A stretch of 64,000 bases of DNA from NCBI GenBank assembly GCA_016196755.1, contig JACPXC010000001.1, positions 124,001-188,000 of the forward strand, read 5' to 3'. The notes under the pieces were generated by a model. It ran no database searches. It was not told the origin of the DNA and saw nothing but the letters and a program-made list of their open reading frames with translations. Below, in pieces: positions 41,101 to 47,799 of this stretch. The position numbers and the translations under genes were made by a program. This DNA is from Elusimicrobiota bacterium. GTDB lineage: Bacteria; Elusimicrobiota; Elusimicrobia; UBA1565. Positions within the stretch are counted from its first letter, which is position 1. Each line of letters starts with the position of its first letter.

Positions 41101-43143
41101 CCCGGCCGAAGAGGCCGTCGGCGTGGAGGCGCCGAGGTTCAGCGCCCCGGGCAGGGTACCCGAGGAGACCACGAAGTCGGTCTCGTTGTCGGAGCCGTCG
41201 GTCAGGGTCAGCGAGAGCTCGGCCGTGGAGAGCGCCACGAGCGCCGTCGCGGAGGGCGCGGCCGGCAGGGAGTTGACGGTGAGCGTCACCGTGGAGATCG
41301 CCGCCGGGATGACCGTACCCGAGGTGATGAGGACGGCCCGGTACTGGAAGAAGCGGTCGAGCAGGCCGTCGGAGTGGGACGGGTTGACGGTCTCCCCGCC
41401 GTCGGGGTCGCGGTAGGAGTCCGTCGCCGAGACCGGCCCGAGCCAGGCGGTCCAGGTCCCCGGCTGGCCGGAGCCGTCGCTGGGCGCGGTGCGGAGCTGG
41501 AACTGCGAGGTGGTGCCGGGCTGGAAGCTGCCGTTCCAGCGCAGGCGGCGCAGGACGTTGCCGTCGCGCCCGGAGTCGAAGGCGCTCGAGGTCAGCGTGC
41601 CGCTGGGGGCCGTCTGGCCGTAGGCGATCGAGACGTCCGAGAGGGCCGGGCTCGTGGCGACGTTGACGGTCGTGAAGGTGGCCGAGTACTGGAGATAGCG
41701 CGTGGCCCCAAGGGCCGTCAGCGAGGCTCCGTTGGCGAAAGCCGCGAAGGCCCCGCCGTTGGACCAGGTGGGACCCGGGGTCGCCACGTTGCCGGCCCTA
41801 AACGACAGGCCTAGGGCCGTCGAGGTGTCAGCCTGGACGGCGGGGGTCCAGTCGGCGGCCCCCAAGAGCGAGAGGTTTCCGGTGTCGAACACCGACGACT
41901 GGTAGACGCCCGAGGCGATCAGGATGTTCTCGAGCACGTCGCTGAAGCCGGCGGCCGTTCCGGTGCCGCCGAATACGAACAGGCGCAGGCGGTCGGTGTC
42001 AACGGCCGCCGCGGCGCGCGCGCGGGCGGCGGGGAGGACCGGGCCGCGGGCGGCAACGGTCCGGGGGCCGGGGTCGTACTCGAGGACCTGAGCGCTCGGC
42101 GTCCCGGCGTTCTCGCCGCCATAGAGGTATATCCTGCCGCTGAAGGGGTGGCGCGCGGCCGTCAGCGCCGCCATCGGGCCGGGGAGGGGGGACAGGAGGG
42201 TCGTCGAGCTGCCCGCTGGGTGAAAGGCAACCACGTCGTTGAGATAGGTTCCGGTGGCGTTGCCGCCGAATACCAATACGTCGCCGCTGGCCGGGTCGAA
42301 GGCCGCGGCCGTCTCGATGCGGCCGGAGGGGAGGGTCGTGGCGACGTTGACGACCGCTTCGGAGGTTGGATCGAAGTCGACGATGCTGGCCAGGTGCACG
42401 CCGACCCCGAACTGCATGCCGCCGAATACGTATATCCGGCCGGTCGACGAGACGTAGGCCGCCGAGGTATGCGAGCGGGCGGTGGGCAGAAGGCCGACCG
42501 AGGACTGGACCGAGTGGGCGATGGGGTCGTACTTGATTATCTGGGCCTGCGCGAAGCCGCCGGAATCGAATCCGCCGAACACGTAGATCTTGTTGGTGGC
42601 TGGGTCGTAGGCCGCCGAGGTGCCGGCGCGGGCGGTCGGCAGAGCATCGGCAGAGACGGCCACCGAGTCGGCGACGGGGTCGTACTCCAGTACCTCGTTG
42701 GTGAGCGTGCCGTCGGCCTTGCGGCCCCCGAAGAGGTAGATGCGCTTCGTCTGAGGATGGTAAGCGGCGGCCGTCAGCTCGCGGGCCTGCGGCAGTTGGG
42801 CGGCGCGGACGACGACCGACTCCTGGAGCGCCAGCGACAGGAACGCGCCCGTGCCCGAGCCTTGCAGCGTCGTCGAGCTTAGCAGGCTCCCGGCCCGCGC
42901 GAAGCCCGCGTCGCCGCCGCCGTCGTCGGTCTGCAGCCAGACGCGCGGGATCCCGGTCAACGACCGGATGGCCGTGCTCAGCGAGACGACGTTGCCGTCC
43001 TGGGAGTCGTAGGCGGTCCAGCCGCTCTGGACGCTGGTGGTCGACGCCGAGGCGGCGCCGGCGCTCCAGTCGCGCTGGACGTAGTCGATGTCGGCGGCAC
43101 GGGCCGGGGCCCAGAGCAGCAGCAGAAGCGGCAGAAGGCGCAT
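38167..43143 (-). CDS. Giant secreted Kelch-propeller / fibronectin III protein with T9SS-like sorting domain
   Basis: 1658 residues. Signal peptide MRLLPLLLLLWAPARA. About six Kelch blades lie at 90-400 (for example HPQTKRIYLFGG, DPATNKIYVFGG, SSTGRIYVFGG), making one closed propeller. A lectin-like stretch follows, then a long series of fibronectin type III domains (repeating LSWSANGNPGRTVY / YSLRVRAANGDG themes) to about 1290. The C-terminus (LRVYPVPWRPNN, LSIYTVAGSLVWE, SGVYFLVVTGPDG) is a FlgD/T9SS type A-like sorting domain. It is probably surface-exposed or released and binds glycans or proteins. It overlaps the PorV gene (ATGA). Confidence 0.9.
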   Translation of the reverse strand: MRLLPLLLLLWAPARAADIDYVQRDWSAGAASASTTSVQSGWTAYDSQDGNVVSLSTAIRSLTGIPRVWLQTDDGGGDAGFARAGSLLSSTTLQGSGTGAFLSLALQESVVVRAAQLPQARELTAAAYHPQTKRIYLFGGRKADGTLTNEVLEYDPVADSVAVSADALPTARAGTSAAYDPATNKIYVFGGFDSGGFAQAQIIKYDPIAHSVQSSVGLLPTARSHTSAAYVSSTGRIYVFGGMQFGVGVHLASIVDFDPTSEAVVNVATTLPSGRIETAAAFDPASGDVLVFGGNATGTYLNDVVAFHPAGSSTTLLSPLPGPMAALTAARHPFSGRIYLYGGENAGTPSAQVLEYDPGPRTVAARGPVLPAARARAAAAVDTDRLRLFVFGGTGTAAGFSDVLENILIASGVYQSSVFDTGNLSLLGAADWTPAVQADTSTALGLSFRAGNVATPGPTWSNGGAFAAFANGASLTALGATRYLQYSATFTTVNVATSPALSDVSIAYGQTAPSGTLTSSAFDSGRDGNVLRRLRWNGSFQPGTTSQFQLRTAPSDGSGQPGTWTAWLGPVSATDSYRDPDGGETVNPSHSDGLLDRFFQYRAVLITSGTVIPAAISTVTLTVNSLPAAPSATALVALSTAELSLTLTDGSDNETDFVVSSGTLPGALNLGASTPTASSAGVGGSQAITITGLNPNTAYFVRLRARNTPDGLLSAFSNELNAFTLANAPSALSADAVFLASATLSWSSAGNPGNTPYEVTASTDGFAADVSTPVAFADGLTATTTDILSLAAGTTYSFRVRALNGNAIPSPFSVVFTTVTVPAPLSGLAGSALGTSSITWTWDTSGPAARYRVHAAADGTQLADAAASSFTLTGLSTNTAFGIRVRPYDSSAEGALSAAATVFTQAAVPAGFTASGLSTGTIALSWAAGGNPAGTRYEVSLSTVGFPLAVSTPVALGAGFTATATTFIGLAAGTSHFVRVRAFNGDSVGSIFALASTQTLPGALGAPAGAALGVSSLSWTWNSTAGPAVTGYAVIRASDGVVIATTAAAAFVETSLSTDTPFGLSLRAIGGTGLGALSAATTVFTLAAPPTASALAAVFVDSVTLSWSANGNPGRTVYLVERSTPGGAFLQVTAGTGTLGVIVNLLADTTYSLRVRAANGDGLTTDYDAALSTFIAGRLPQRVSAFLAVPVGGARIRLSWGISPSTTAARYELFSDSATGTVDYGVLLASTAASATTYTSAPLTPDATYTFGIRVVDERGISEKNVDVLAAALALSTGSPLSTFIRSPPGGAKVWGDRLTVAAGVAAGSAGEVRRVAFQFRSSSAAPWADMAAAEAARPNPAVDAPFTTLWDVTTLTPGRYQVRAVARDASGTDDAAPPVGTVLVDPTDPDQQATRLSSGRVLTRVKVYRAAPAAAEATDPDEAFTTRVALATACVAAESDVLRIDGAPAAVPLVPSSFSASGIFRDVSLESGQAVLTNGRCATLSFGRLDVDGDRRVDGTETRSDNLLIAFFDPLTGRWRFDFPSVFTQDDGGTLTGASSHFTLFALLSPAAADLGTLRVYPVPWRPNNADTDDGKAWSAGDPTSGIIFDNLPPESRLSIYTVAGSLVWEAPGPAQGGLRRWDGRNGDGRDAASGVYFLVVTGPDGNTRVEKLAVIR

Positions 43144-43174
43144 GGGATGCGCGCACGCTCGCGCGCGTACTGAT

Positions 43175-43203
43175 AGTCTAGGGGGGAGGTGTTACGGCTA
43201 CAA
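43175..43203 (-). promoter_or_regulatory. Putative promoter of the Kelch/FN3-PorV operon
   Basis: Minus-strand TTGTAG (43203-43198), 17-nt spacer, TAGACT (43180-43175), leaving a leader of about 25 nt before the ATG at 43143 with no clear Shine-Dalgarno. Confidence 0.4.
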
Positions 43204-43210
43204 GTCTAGG

Positions 43211-43729
43211 CTAGCGCTTTTGGGCGGGGTTCTCGCCGCAGTTTACGAAGGCGCTGCCGGACACCGGACCCGAGCCGGACAGACGCAGATAGCTGCCGCT
43301 CCGAAAGCCCCGGACGTGGAAGCTGCCGCCGACGACGGTCGAGCCGACCGGACGGCCCGAGCAATAAAGGGCGACGTTCTGGCGGACGCTGACCGTCTGG
43401 TAGACGGCCGACTGTCCGGGCGGCAGGTAGAGCGTCACGGTCTGCGATATCGCCGCGTTCCCGGTCTGCACCTTTCCGCCGTCCCCGCTGGCGCTCAATT
43501 GGCCGGAGAGCGTGACCGTGACGTAGGACGTATGTTGTCCGATGATCCAGCCTGTGCCGCTCAGGCTGGCTTGGCCGCGCAGCTGCACCATGCGCTGGGC
43601 CTTGAACGCCTTGGTGAGGGGAGTCGCGGTCTGGGCGAGGGCCGCGGAAGCGGCCAGGCGCGCGGCTTCGGGCGATCCCGCCGCGGAGGCGGCGGTGACG
43701 GAGAGGAGGACGGCTAGGAAGATTCTCAT
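43211..43729 (-). CDS. Small secreted beta-rich protein (unknown function)
   Basis: 172 residues from ATG 43729 (signal peptide MRIFLAVLLSVTAASAAGS); a longer frame from 43762 adds a non-signal extension. The mature part is Ser/Gly/Val-rich with short alternating strands (YVTVTLSGQLSASGDGG, GSYLRLSGSGPVSGSAFV) and two Cys, suggesting a beta-helix or jelly-roll. No family recognised. It lies just upstream of the Kelch/FN3 gene on the same strand but has its own -10. Confidence 0.7.
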   Translation of the reverse strand: MRIFLAVLLSVTAASAAGSPEAARLAASAALAQTATPLTKAFKAQRMVQLRGQASLSGTGWIIGQHTSYVTVTLSGQLSASGDGGKVQTGNAAISQTVTLYLPPGQSAVYQTVSVRQNVALYCSGRPVGSTVVGGSFHVRGFRSGSYLRLSGSGPVSGSAFVNCGENPAQKR

Positions 43730-43735
43730 GCGAGG

Positions 43736-43741
43736 ATTGTG
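43736..43741 (-). promoter_or_regulatory. -10 element of the small secreted protein gene
   Basis: Minus-strand CACAAT, 6 nt before the ATG at 43729; a leaderless start is predicted and supports this start over 43762. Confidence 0.45.
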
Positions 43742-43780
43742 CCAACCAAAGGCCTGGAGCAAAATAGGCCTTTGGACCTA

Positions 43781-44635
43781 CTAGCTGGCGAAGCCTTCCA
43801 GGAACTCTTCGATGAGGAGCGGCAGGTCTTCGGAGTAACCGCCCTCGAGGAGGGCGAAGCGGGGCAGGCCGGTGTCCGCGCACAGCCGTCCGAGGCGGCG
43901 GTAGGTCTTCTTGTCGAGCTTGAGCTGGGCCAGCGGGTCGTCCTTGTAGGTGTCGAAGCCCGCCGACACCGCCAGCAGGTCGGGCTTGAAGGCCAGCAGG
44001 TCCTCGAGCGCCGGCTCGAGCTTGCGCAGATAGTCGTCCTCGCCGGTGAACGGGGCCAGCGGCACGTTCCGGCAGTTGTCGCGGCTTTCTTGGCCGGTGC
44101 CGGGATAGAGCGGGACTTGGTGAAGAGAACAGACTCGGACTCCCTCTCGTCCCAGCATGATGCTCTCGGTGCCGTCGCCATGGTGGACGTCGATGTCCAA
44201 GATGACGGCGCGCTTGACTTTCCCGCCGTCGAGCGCGGCGGTCACGGCCACGGCCATGTTGTTGTAGTAGCAGAAGCCCGCCACGCGCGCGGCGCCGGCA
44301 TGGTGTCCGGGCGGCCGCATCAGCGAGAAGGCCGGGACGCCGGCCAGTCCCGAGCGCATCGCGGACATCGCGCCGGCCGCGCTGACGCGCGCCGACTTGT
44401 CGATGCCGGGGTGGGCCGCCGTATCGGGGTCGGCGAACGAGCCTTGGCGCACGGACTGGAGGTGCGACTCCAGGTGGACTCGGAGCAGGTCGGGGTCGGA
44501 GGCCGGGATGTCCGGCAGTTCGAGCTTGTGCCCCGCGGCCTTCAAGCGCTGGGCCGAGCGCGCCACACGGAAGGGCGCCTCGGGATGCCCGGGCGCGCCG
44601 TAGCCGGCGACGGACGGGTCGGAGAATATCCTCAA
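43781..44635 (-). CDS. Histone-deacetylase-family protein (AcuC/acetylpolyamine amidohydrolase-like)
   Basis: 284 residues from TTG 44635. Zn-dependent amidohydrolase fold with all key residues: RPPGHHAGAARVAGFCYYNNMAVA (tandem catalytic His), VILDIDVHHGDGTESIM (metal Asp and His), AVSAGFDTYKDDPL (metal Asp) and LEGGYSEDLP. Bacterial members deacetylate acetyl-CoA synthetase, acetylpolyamines or other small substrates. The window also holds speD/speE, so an acetylpolyamine substrate is conceivable but unproven. TTG overlaps the upstream stop (TTGA). Confidence 0.92.
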   Translation of the reverse strand: MRIFSDPSVAGYGAPGHPEAPFRVARSAQRLKAAGHKLELPDIPASDPDLLRVHLESHLQSVRQGSFADPDTAAHPGIDKSARVSAAGAMSAMRSGLAGVPAFSLMRPPGHHAGAARVAGFCYYNNMAVAVTAALDGGKVKRAVILDIDVHHGDGTESIMLGREGVRVCSLHQVPLYPGTGQESRDNCRNVPLAPFTGEDDYLRKLEPALEDLLAFKPDLLAVSAGFDTYKDDPLAQLKLDKKTYRRLGRLCADTGLPRFALLEGGYSEDLPLLIEEFLEGFAS

Positions 44636-45552
44636 GACGGCGTCAGCCAGAAGAAATCGGCCATCTTGAGTCGGCCTTCGACCGGGTCGCGCAGCTTCCG
44701 GAGCAGCTCGTCGAGAGGCGCCGGCGGCTCGCCGTCGGGAAACGGCAGGACGACCTTCTGCGCCTCAGCCCGCCGACGCGCCACGCTCTCGGCGATCCCC
44801 GAGCGGTAGAGCATGTGGCCCGAGCCGGCGATGACGAGGACGCAGTCGGCCCCGCCGTCGAGCGCGGCGAGGACGCTCTCGCCCATCGTCTCGTTCCAGG
44901 CCTGCTGGGCCTCGAGCATGCGGGCCAGGCGCTCGGGCGTCACGTTCCCATGGCCCTCGGTCATGGCGCGCGTCGCGTACGCCAGGTAGTCGGCGTCGGC
45001 GATCGGGGCTACCACGGCTGGGAGCTGCGCGCGTTCCTCCGGCGTCAGGCCGATGAGGCCGCGGGCGTAGACCCTGGAGACGACCGCGATCGGGGCGTTG
45101 AGCGCCTTGAGCGGGATGCCGTTGGACTTCGCGTACTCGAGGATCGGCGCGTAGAGCGAGTACTCGAAGCCCCAGGCCTTGGCCCAGAACGCCTTGAAGT
45201 CGGCGTCGCTCATGCGGCCGGAGCTCCAGTCGTCGAGCGTCGACTGCTTGTCGCGCGAGACCATCTCCAGCCCGACGGCCAGCTTGGGCTTTCGGGCGTG
45301 CAGGCCCTTGAGCACGGCCAGTTGTATCCGGTGGGCCATGGCGTCGTCGTGCTTTTCGCCGGCGTAGACGACCTTCGCCGCGGCCAAGGCGTCGAAGAGG
45401 GCGCTCTCGGAGACGACTCCGCCGGCCGGAGCGGCGATCACTATCGATTGGGGGGAGCTTAATGCCGTCGCCGACCGGATCGGCGCTTCAGACGTGAGAA
45501 TCGGTGAACCGATAAGCGGGATCGTCAGCAGCGCCGGGGCCAAGGAGTTCAC
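44632..45552 (-). CDS. ChaN-like (haem-binding uptake / Tiki superfamily) protein
   Basis: 306 residues with an N-terminal signal-like segment (MNSLAPALLTIPLIGSPILTS). The core matches the ChaN fold: VVYAGEKHDDAMAHRIQLAVLKGL, LAVGLEMVSRDKQSTLDDW, WGFEYSLYAPILEYAKSNGIPLKALNAP, and a C-terminal VLVIAGSGHMLYRSGIAESV. Family members bind haem or resemble Tiki metalloproteases (GE...H and GxxH motifs). Iron or haem handling is the usual suggestion. It is embedded between DoxX-like and HDAC-like genes with 4-nt overlaps on both sides. Confidence 0.83.
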   Translation of the reverse strand: MNSLAPALLTIPLIGSPILTSEAPIRSATALSSPQSIVIAAPAGGVVSESALFDALAAAKVVYAGEKHDDAMAHRIQLAVLKGLHARKPKLAVGLEMVSRDKQSTLDDWSSGRMSDADFKAFWAKAWGFEYSLYAPILEYAKSNGIPLKALNAPIAVVSRVYARGLIGLTPEERAQLPAVVAPIADADYLAYATRAMTEGHGNVTPERLARMLEAQQAWNETMGESVLAALDGGADCVLVIAGSGHMLYRSGIAESVARRRAEAQKVVLPFPDGEPPAPLDELLRKLRDPVEGRLKMADFFWLTPS

Positions 45553-45953
45553 GCGCGACAGCTCCAGAGCGTGTCCTCGTCACGAAGGAGGTACAAGCTC
45601 CAGCACGCCGCAAGCATCGGCCACGCCGCGAAAAAGAGCAGGTTCAAGCCCTCGAACGGCGAGAGATACTGCTTGTACGACGAGAGCGTCGATACGGCGT
45701 GAAAGAGAAGGACGAGCCCGTACGAGAGGCGCTTCTTGTAGCCCGCGATGAAGGCGGCGAGGACCAGCGCCTCGGAAAGGCCGATCACGAGGAACGCGGC
45801 CTTGCCCCACTCCGGCAGCAGGTAGAAGTTCGCGAAGACCTTGCCCGCATGTGCGGGCCTCAGGAACTTGTCCGCCGTCCACGCCATCATGACGATGAAT
45901 ACGGCGAACCTTAGGCTGAAAAGCGACCAGCGCAGTCTCTCATCTCTGTTCAT
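45549..45953 (-). CDS. DoxX-like four-helix membrane protein
   Basis: 134 residues with four membrane helices. The first (LRFAVFIVMMAWTADKFLRPAHAGKVFANFYLLP) has the FxxxG/K-P pattern of DoxX-like proteins; helix 2 starts at AAFLVIGLSEALVLAAFI. Precise function unknown; relatives are quinone-associated or redox-linked membrane proteins. It is the first gene of the three-gene overlapping series DoxX-ChaN-HDAC. An ACGGAG ribosome-binding site lies 6 nt upstream of the ATG. Confidence 0.8.
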   Translation of the reverse strand: MNRDERLRWSLFSLRFAVFIVMMAWTADKFLRPAHAGKVFANFYLLPEWGKAAFLVIGLSEALVLAAFIAGYKKRLSYGLVLLFHAVSTLSSYKQYLSPFEGLNLLFFAAWPMLAACWSLYLLRDEDTLWSCRA

Positions 45954-45972
45954 CGCGTTCTCCGTTCGCGTC

Positions 45973-45978
45973 AGTATA
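45973..45978 (-). promoter_or_regulatory. -10 element of the DoxX-ChaN-HDAC operon
   Basis: Minus-strand TATACT, 19 nt before the ATG at 45953, leaving a short leader that contains GGAG. Confidence 0.45.
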
Positions 45979-46114
45979 CGAATCCTAGGCGGCCATGCTG
46001 CGCGGTCTATGGGCGCCGTCGCGCGCCGCCCCCTCGTGGAGGTGACAGAGAAGGCATGGACGAAGTCCGTCTCCCTTGGGCCTTTGGGCCCTTCCCGCGC
46101 CCGTCCCGCTCTTG

Positions 46115-46120
46115 TATCAT
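46115..46120 (+). promoter_or_regulatory. -10 element of the coiled-coil gene
   Basis: TATCAT, 6 nt before the GTG at 46127; a leaderless start is predicted. Confidence 0.45.
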
Positions 46121-46126
46121 GGCCTC

Positions 46127-46603
46127 GTGGAGCGCAAATCCCAGCCGCCCGCCTCCAAGGCCGACCTCGCCGCCGTCAAGTCCGAGCTCAAGGGCGACCT
46201 CGCCGCCGTCAAGTCTGAGCTCAAGGCCGACCTCGCCGCCGTCAAGTCCGAGCTCAAGGGCGACCTCGCCGCCGTCAAGTCTGAGCTCAAGGGCGACCTC
46301 GCCGCCGTCAAGTCCGAGCTCAAAGGCGACATCGCCCGGCTGGACGTCAAAACAGACCGCATCGCCGCTGAGCTGGTCAAGACCCAGGGCCGCATGAAGG
46401 CCATCGAGGAAACCATGGCCACCAAGGACGACATCGGACGCGTCATCAAGGCCATCGACGCCTTTGCCGGCAAGCTCGAGACCTACGGCCGCGAGACCAT
46501 CCTTATCCCGAACGCCCTCGACGAACACGGCAAGACGCTCCGCAGTCACGGCTCCAAGCTCGATGACCATGAACGGCGGCTCGCCGAGGTCGAGAAGACT
46601 TAG
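46127..46603 (+). CDS. Coiled-coil protein with five hendecad repeats
   Basis: 158 residues from GTG 46127. After a short start (ERKSQPPASKA), five near-identical 11-residue units DLAAVKSELKG are followed by a degenerate sixth, then a longer heptad-like coil to the C-terminus (IEETMATKDDIGRVIKAID). An 11-residue period gives a slightly right-handed coil. No signal peptide, so cytoplasmic. It resembles DUF1640-like or phage/HTH-associated coiled-coil proteins, but no function can be assigned. An alternative longer start at 46076 lacks promoter support. Confidence 0.72.
   Translation: MERKSQPPASKADLAAVKSELKGDLAAVKSELKADLAAVKSELKGDLAAVKSELKGDLAAVKSELKGDIARLDVKTDRIAAELVKTQGRMKAIEETMATKDDIGRVIKAIDAFAGKLETYGRETILIPNALDEHGKTLRSHGSKLDDHERRLAEVEKT
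46163..46327 (+). repeat. Five tandem 33-bp repeats inside the coiled-coil gene
   Basis: Units start at 46163, 46196, 46229, 46262 and 46295, each encoding DLAAVKSELK plus G or A, with only one or two silent differences (tccgag/tctgag). The near identity points to recent expansion and a length that may vary between strains. Confidence 0.92.
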
Positions 46604-46621
46604 GCGCCGGCAAACGCGCAG

Positions 46622-46855
46622 CTGATCAGCCTGAAGGTTTCGGGCATGGACTGCGCGGCCTGCACCTCGGCGATCAAGAAATCCGTGGAGAAAGTCCCAG
46701 GAGTCTATTCGGCCAGCGTGGATTTCGACGCCCAGAGGGCACTGGTGGCCACGGACGGCAAAGCCGATTCCCAGGCGGTCCTTAAAGCTGTCGCCGTAGC
46801 CGGCTACAGGGCGGAAATTCTAGACGGAGGGGGCCATGGAAAGCCGCGCTCCTAG
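46622..46855 (+). CDS. HMA-type metal chaperone (possible CTG start)
   Basis: Single heavy-metal-associated domain with metal motif GMDCAACTSAIKKSVEKVPGV and C-terminal VAVAGYRAEIL. The first beta strand (LISLKVSG) lies upstream of the ATG at 46646. Only CTG codons (46622, 46631) can start it, since an in-frame stop ends the previous gene at 46603. I therefore extend to CTG 46622 (77 residues); with ATG 46646 the domain would lack strand 1 (69 residues). Such domains carry Cu(I), Hg(II) or other thiophilic metals. It overlaps the following CopZ-type gene by 20 nt. Confidence 0.7.
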   Translation: MISLKVSGMDCAACTSAIKKSVEKVPGVYSASVDFDAQRALVATDGKADSQAVLKAVAVAGYRAEILDGGGHGKPRS

Positions 46856-47303
46856 CCACGAGGCTTGCTGCCGGGTCAAGACGACGACCTGCCCCTGCCC
46901 GCTGTGCGGCAACGCCGGGCGCAAGGTGACCGCCGTGACGCTGGATCACCACGTCCCTCAGCGCTTGAGGGCCGCGATCGGCGACGACGCCGCCTTCTGC
47001 CTCAACCCCGCCTGCGAAGTCGTCTACTGCAATCCCGGCGGATTTGTCGTCCGAAAAGGGCAGACGACCCTGCCCGTGACGATAAAGGATTCGGGAGATC
47101 TTGTACCGGTCTGCTACTGCTTCGACTTCAAGCGCGGCGCCCTCCGGAAAGACCTGGCGGAGCGGGGGAAGACCGATATCCCGGAGCGAATCCGGCAGGG
47201 CATCGCCGAGGGCCGCTGCGCCTGCGAGCGCAAGAACCCGCAGGGAGCGTGCTGTCTGGGCAATGTGGCCGGAGCGATCAAGAAAATTCAAGGTGAGACT
47301 TGA
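46836..47303 (+). CDS. CopZ-type iron-sulfur metallochaperone
   Basis: 155 residues matching the N-terminal redox domain of Archaeoglobus CopZ, which binds a [2Fe-2S] cluster and Zn. Cys pairs are at CPCPLCGNAG, FCLNPACEVVYC, VCYCFDFK, CACERKNPQGACCLG. In Archaeoglobus this domain and an HMA domain form one protein; here the HMA domain is the preceding overlapping gene, so the two probably act together in Cu or Hg handling. A strong ribosome-binding site (GGAGGGGG) precedes the ATG. Confidence 0.88.
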   Translation: MESRAPSHEACCRVKTTTCPCPLCGNAGRKVTAVTLDHHVPQRLRAAIGDDAAFCLNPACEVVYCNPGGFVVRKGQTTLPVTIKDSGDLVPVCYCFDFKRGALRKDLAERGKTDIPERIRQGIAEGRCACERKNPQGACCLGNVAGAIKKIQGET

Positions 47304-47479
47304 ACAAAGGTTGCTCTACCGACGAGGACCGGACCAAGGCGAAGCGCCGGTTCCCTCCCGAGGCGGTCGCTTTGCTTTACGGCCACGCGGATTACACCGT
47401 CCCGCCCAGGGCCCCCAAGCCCACCTCCGGCCTGGTGGACCAGCAGCGCTGGTTCATGAAGGCCGCGCGTCGTGATTGA
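47300..47479 (+). CDS. Short ORF before the broken nucleotidyltransferase
   Basis: 59 residues from TTG 47300, overlapping the CopZ-type stop as TTGA: MNKGCSTDEDRTKAKRRFPP start, then EAVALLYGHADYTVPPRAPKPTSGL and a basic end. No family recognised. It overlaps the start of the nucleotidyltransferase remnant by 8 nt, an arrangement typical of a small antitoxin-like or accessory gene upstream of such a gene. Codon pattern and overlaps make it plausible but small. Confidence 0.5.
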   Translation: MNKGCSTDEDRTKAKRRFPPEAVALLYGHADYTVPPRAPKPTSGLVDQQRWFMKAARRD

Positions 47480-47676
47480 GCTCCTGCGCGCCGCCTCCGA
47501 GGTCCAAGCCGTTTGCGAGTCGGAGCGCTGGAGGTACTGTTTCATCGGCGGGTTGGCGCGCGACGCGGCCCCGGGACTGGCTGGATATCGAGGGAGTCAT
47601 CGTGCGCCAGTCCGGCAAGCTCGACTGGCCCTACATCATGAGCCAATTGGAGCCGCTGGCCGAGCTCGAGCGCTAG
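47472..47676 (+). pseudogene. Nucleotidyltransferase (AbiEii-like) remnant with internal deletion
   Basis: Starts at GTG with IELLRAASEVQAVCESERWRYCFIGGLA, the N-terminus of a nucleotidyltransferase. It then jumps in another frame (from about 47560) directly to the C-terminal signature RPRDWLDIEGVIVRQSGKLDW and SQLEPLAELER. The catalytic DxD region and over a hundred residues between are missing. It is clearly a deleted, frameshifted pseudogene. Confidence 0.75.
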
Positions 47677-47799
47677 CCCGCGTCTCTTCCGCACCCGGTC
47701 CGGGTCGAGGCGCCCGAAGTAGTCTTCGGGAGGAGCTCTCCCTCGGCCGCTAGGGCGCCGACGTGCATCTGGAGGGCGCGGAGCCCATCTTGCACTCCT

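Noticed and set aside
46163-46327. CRISPR array
   Set aside because: The repeats are contiguous without spacers, in frame, and encode a coiled coil; no cas genes are present.
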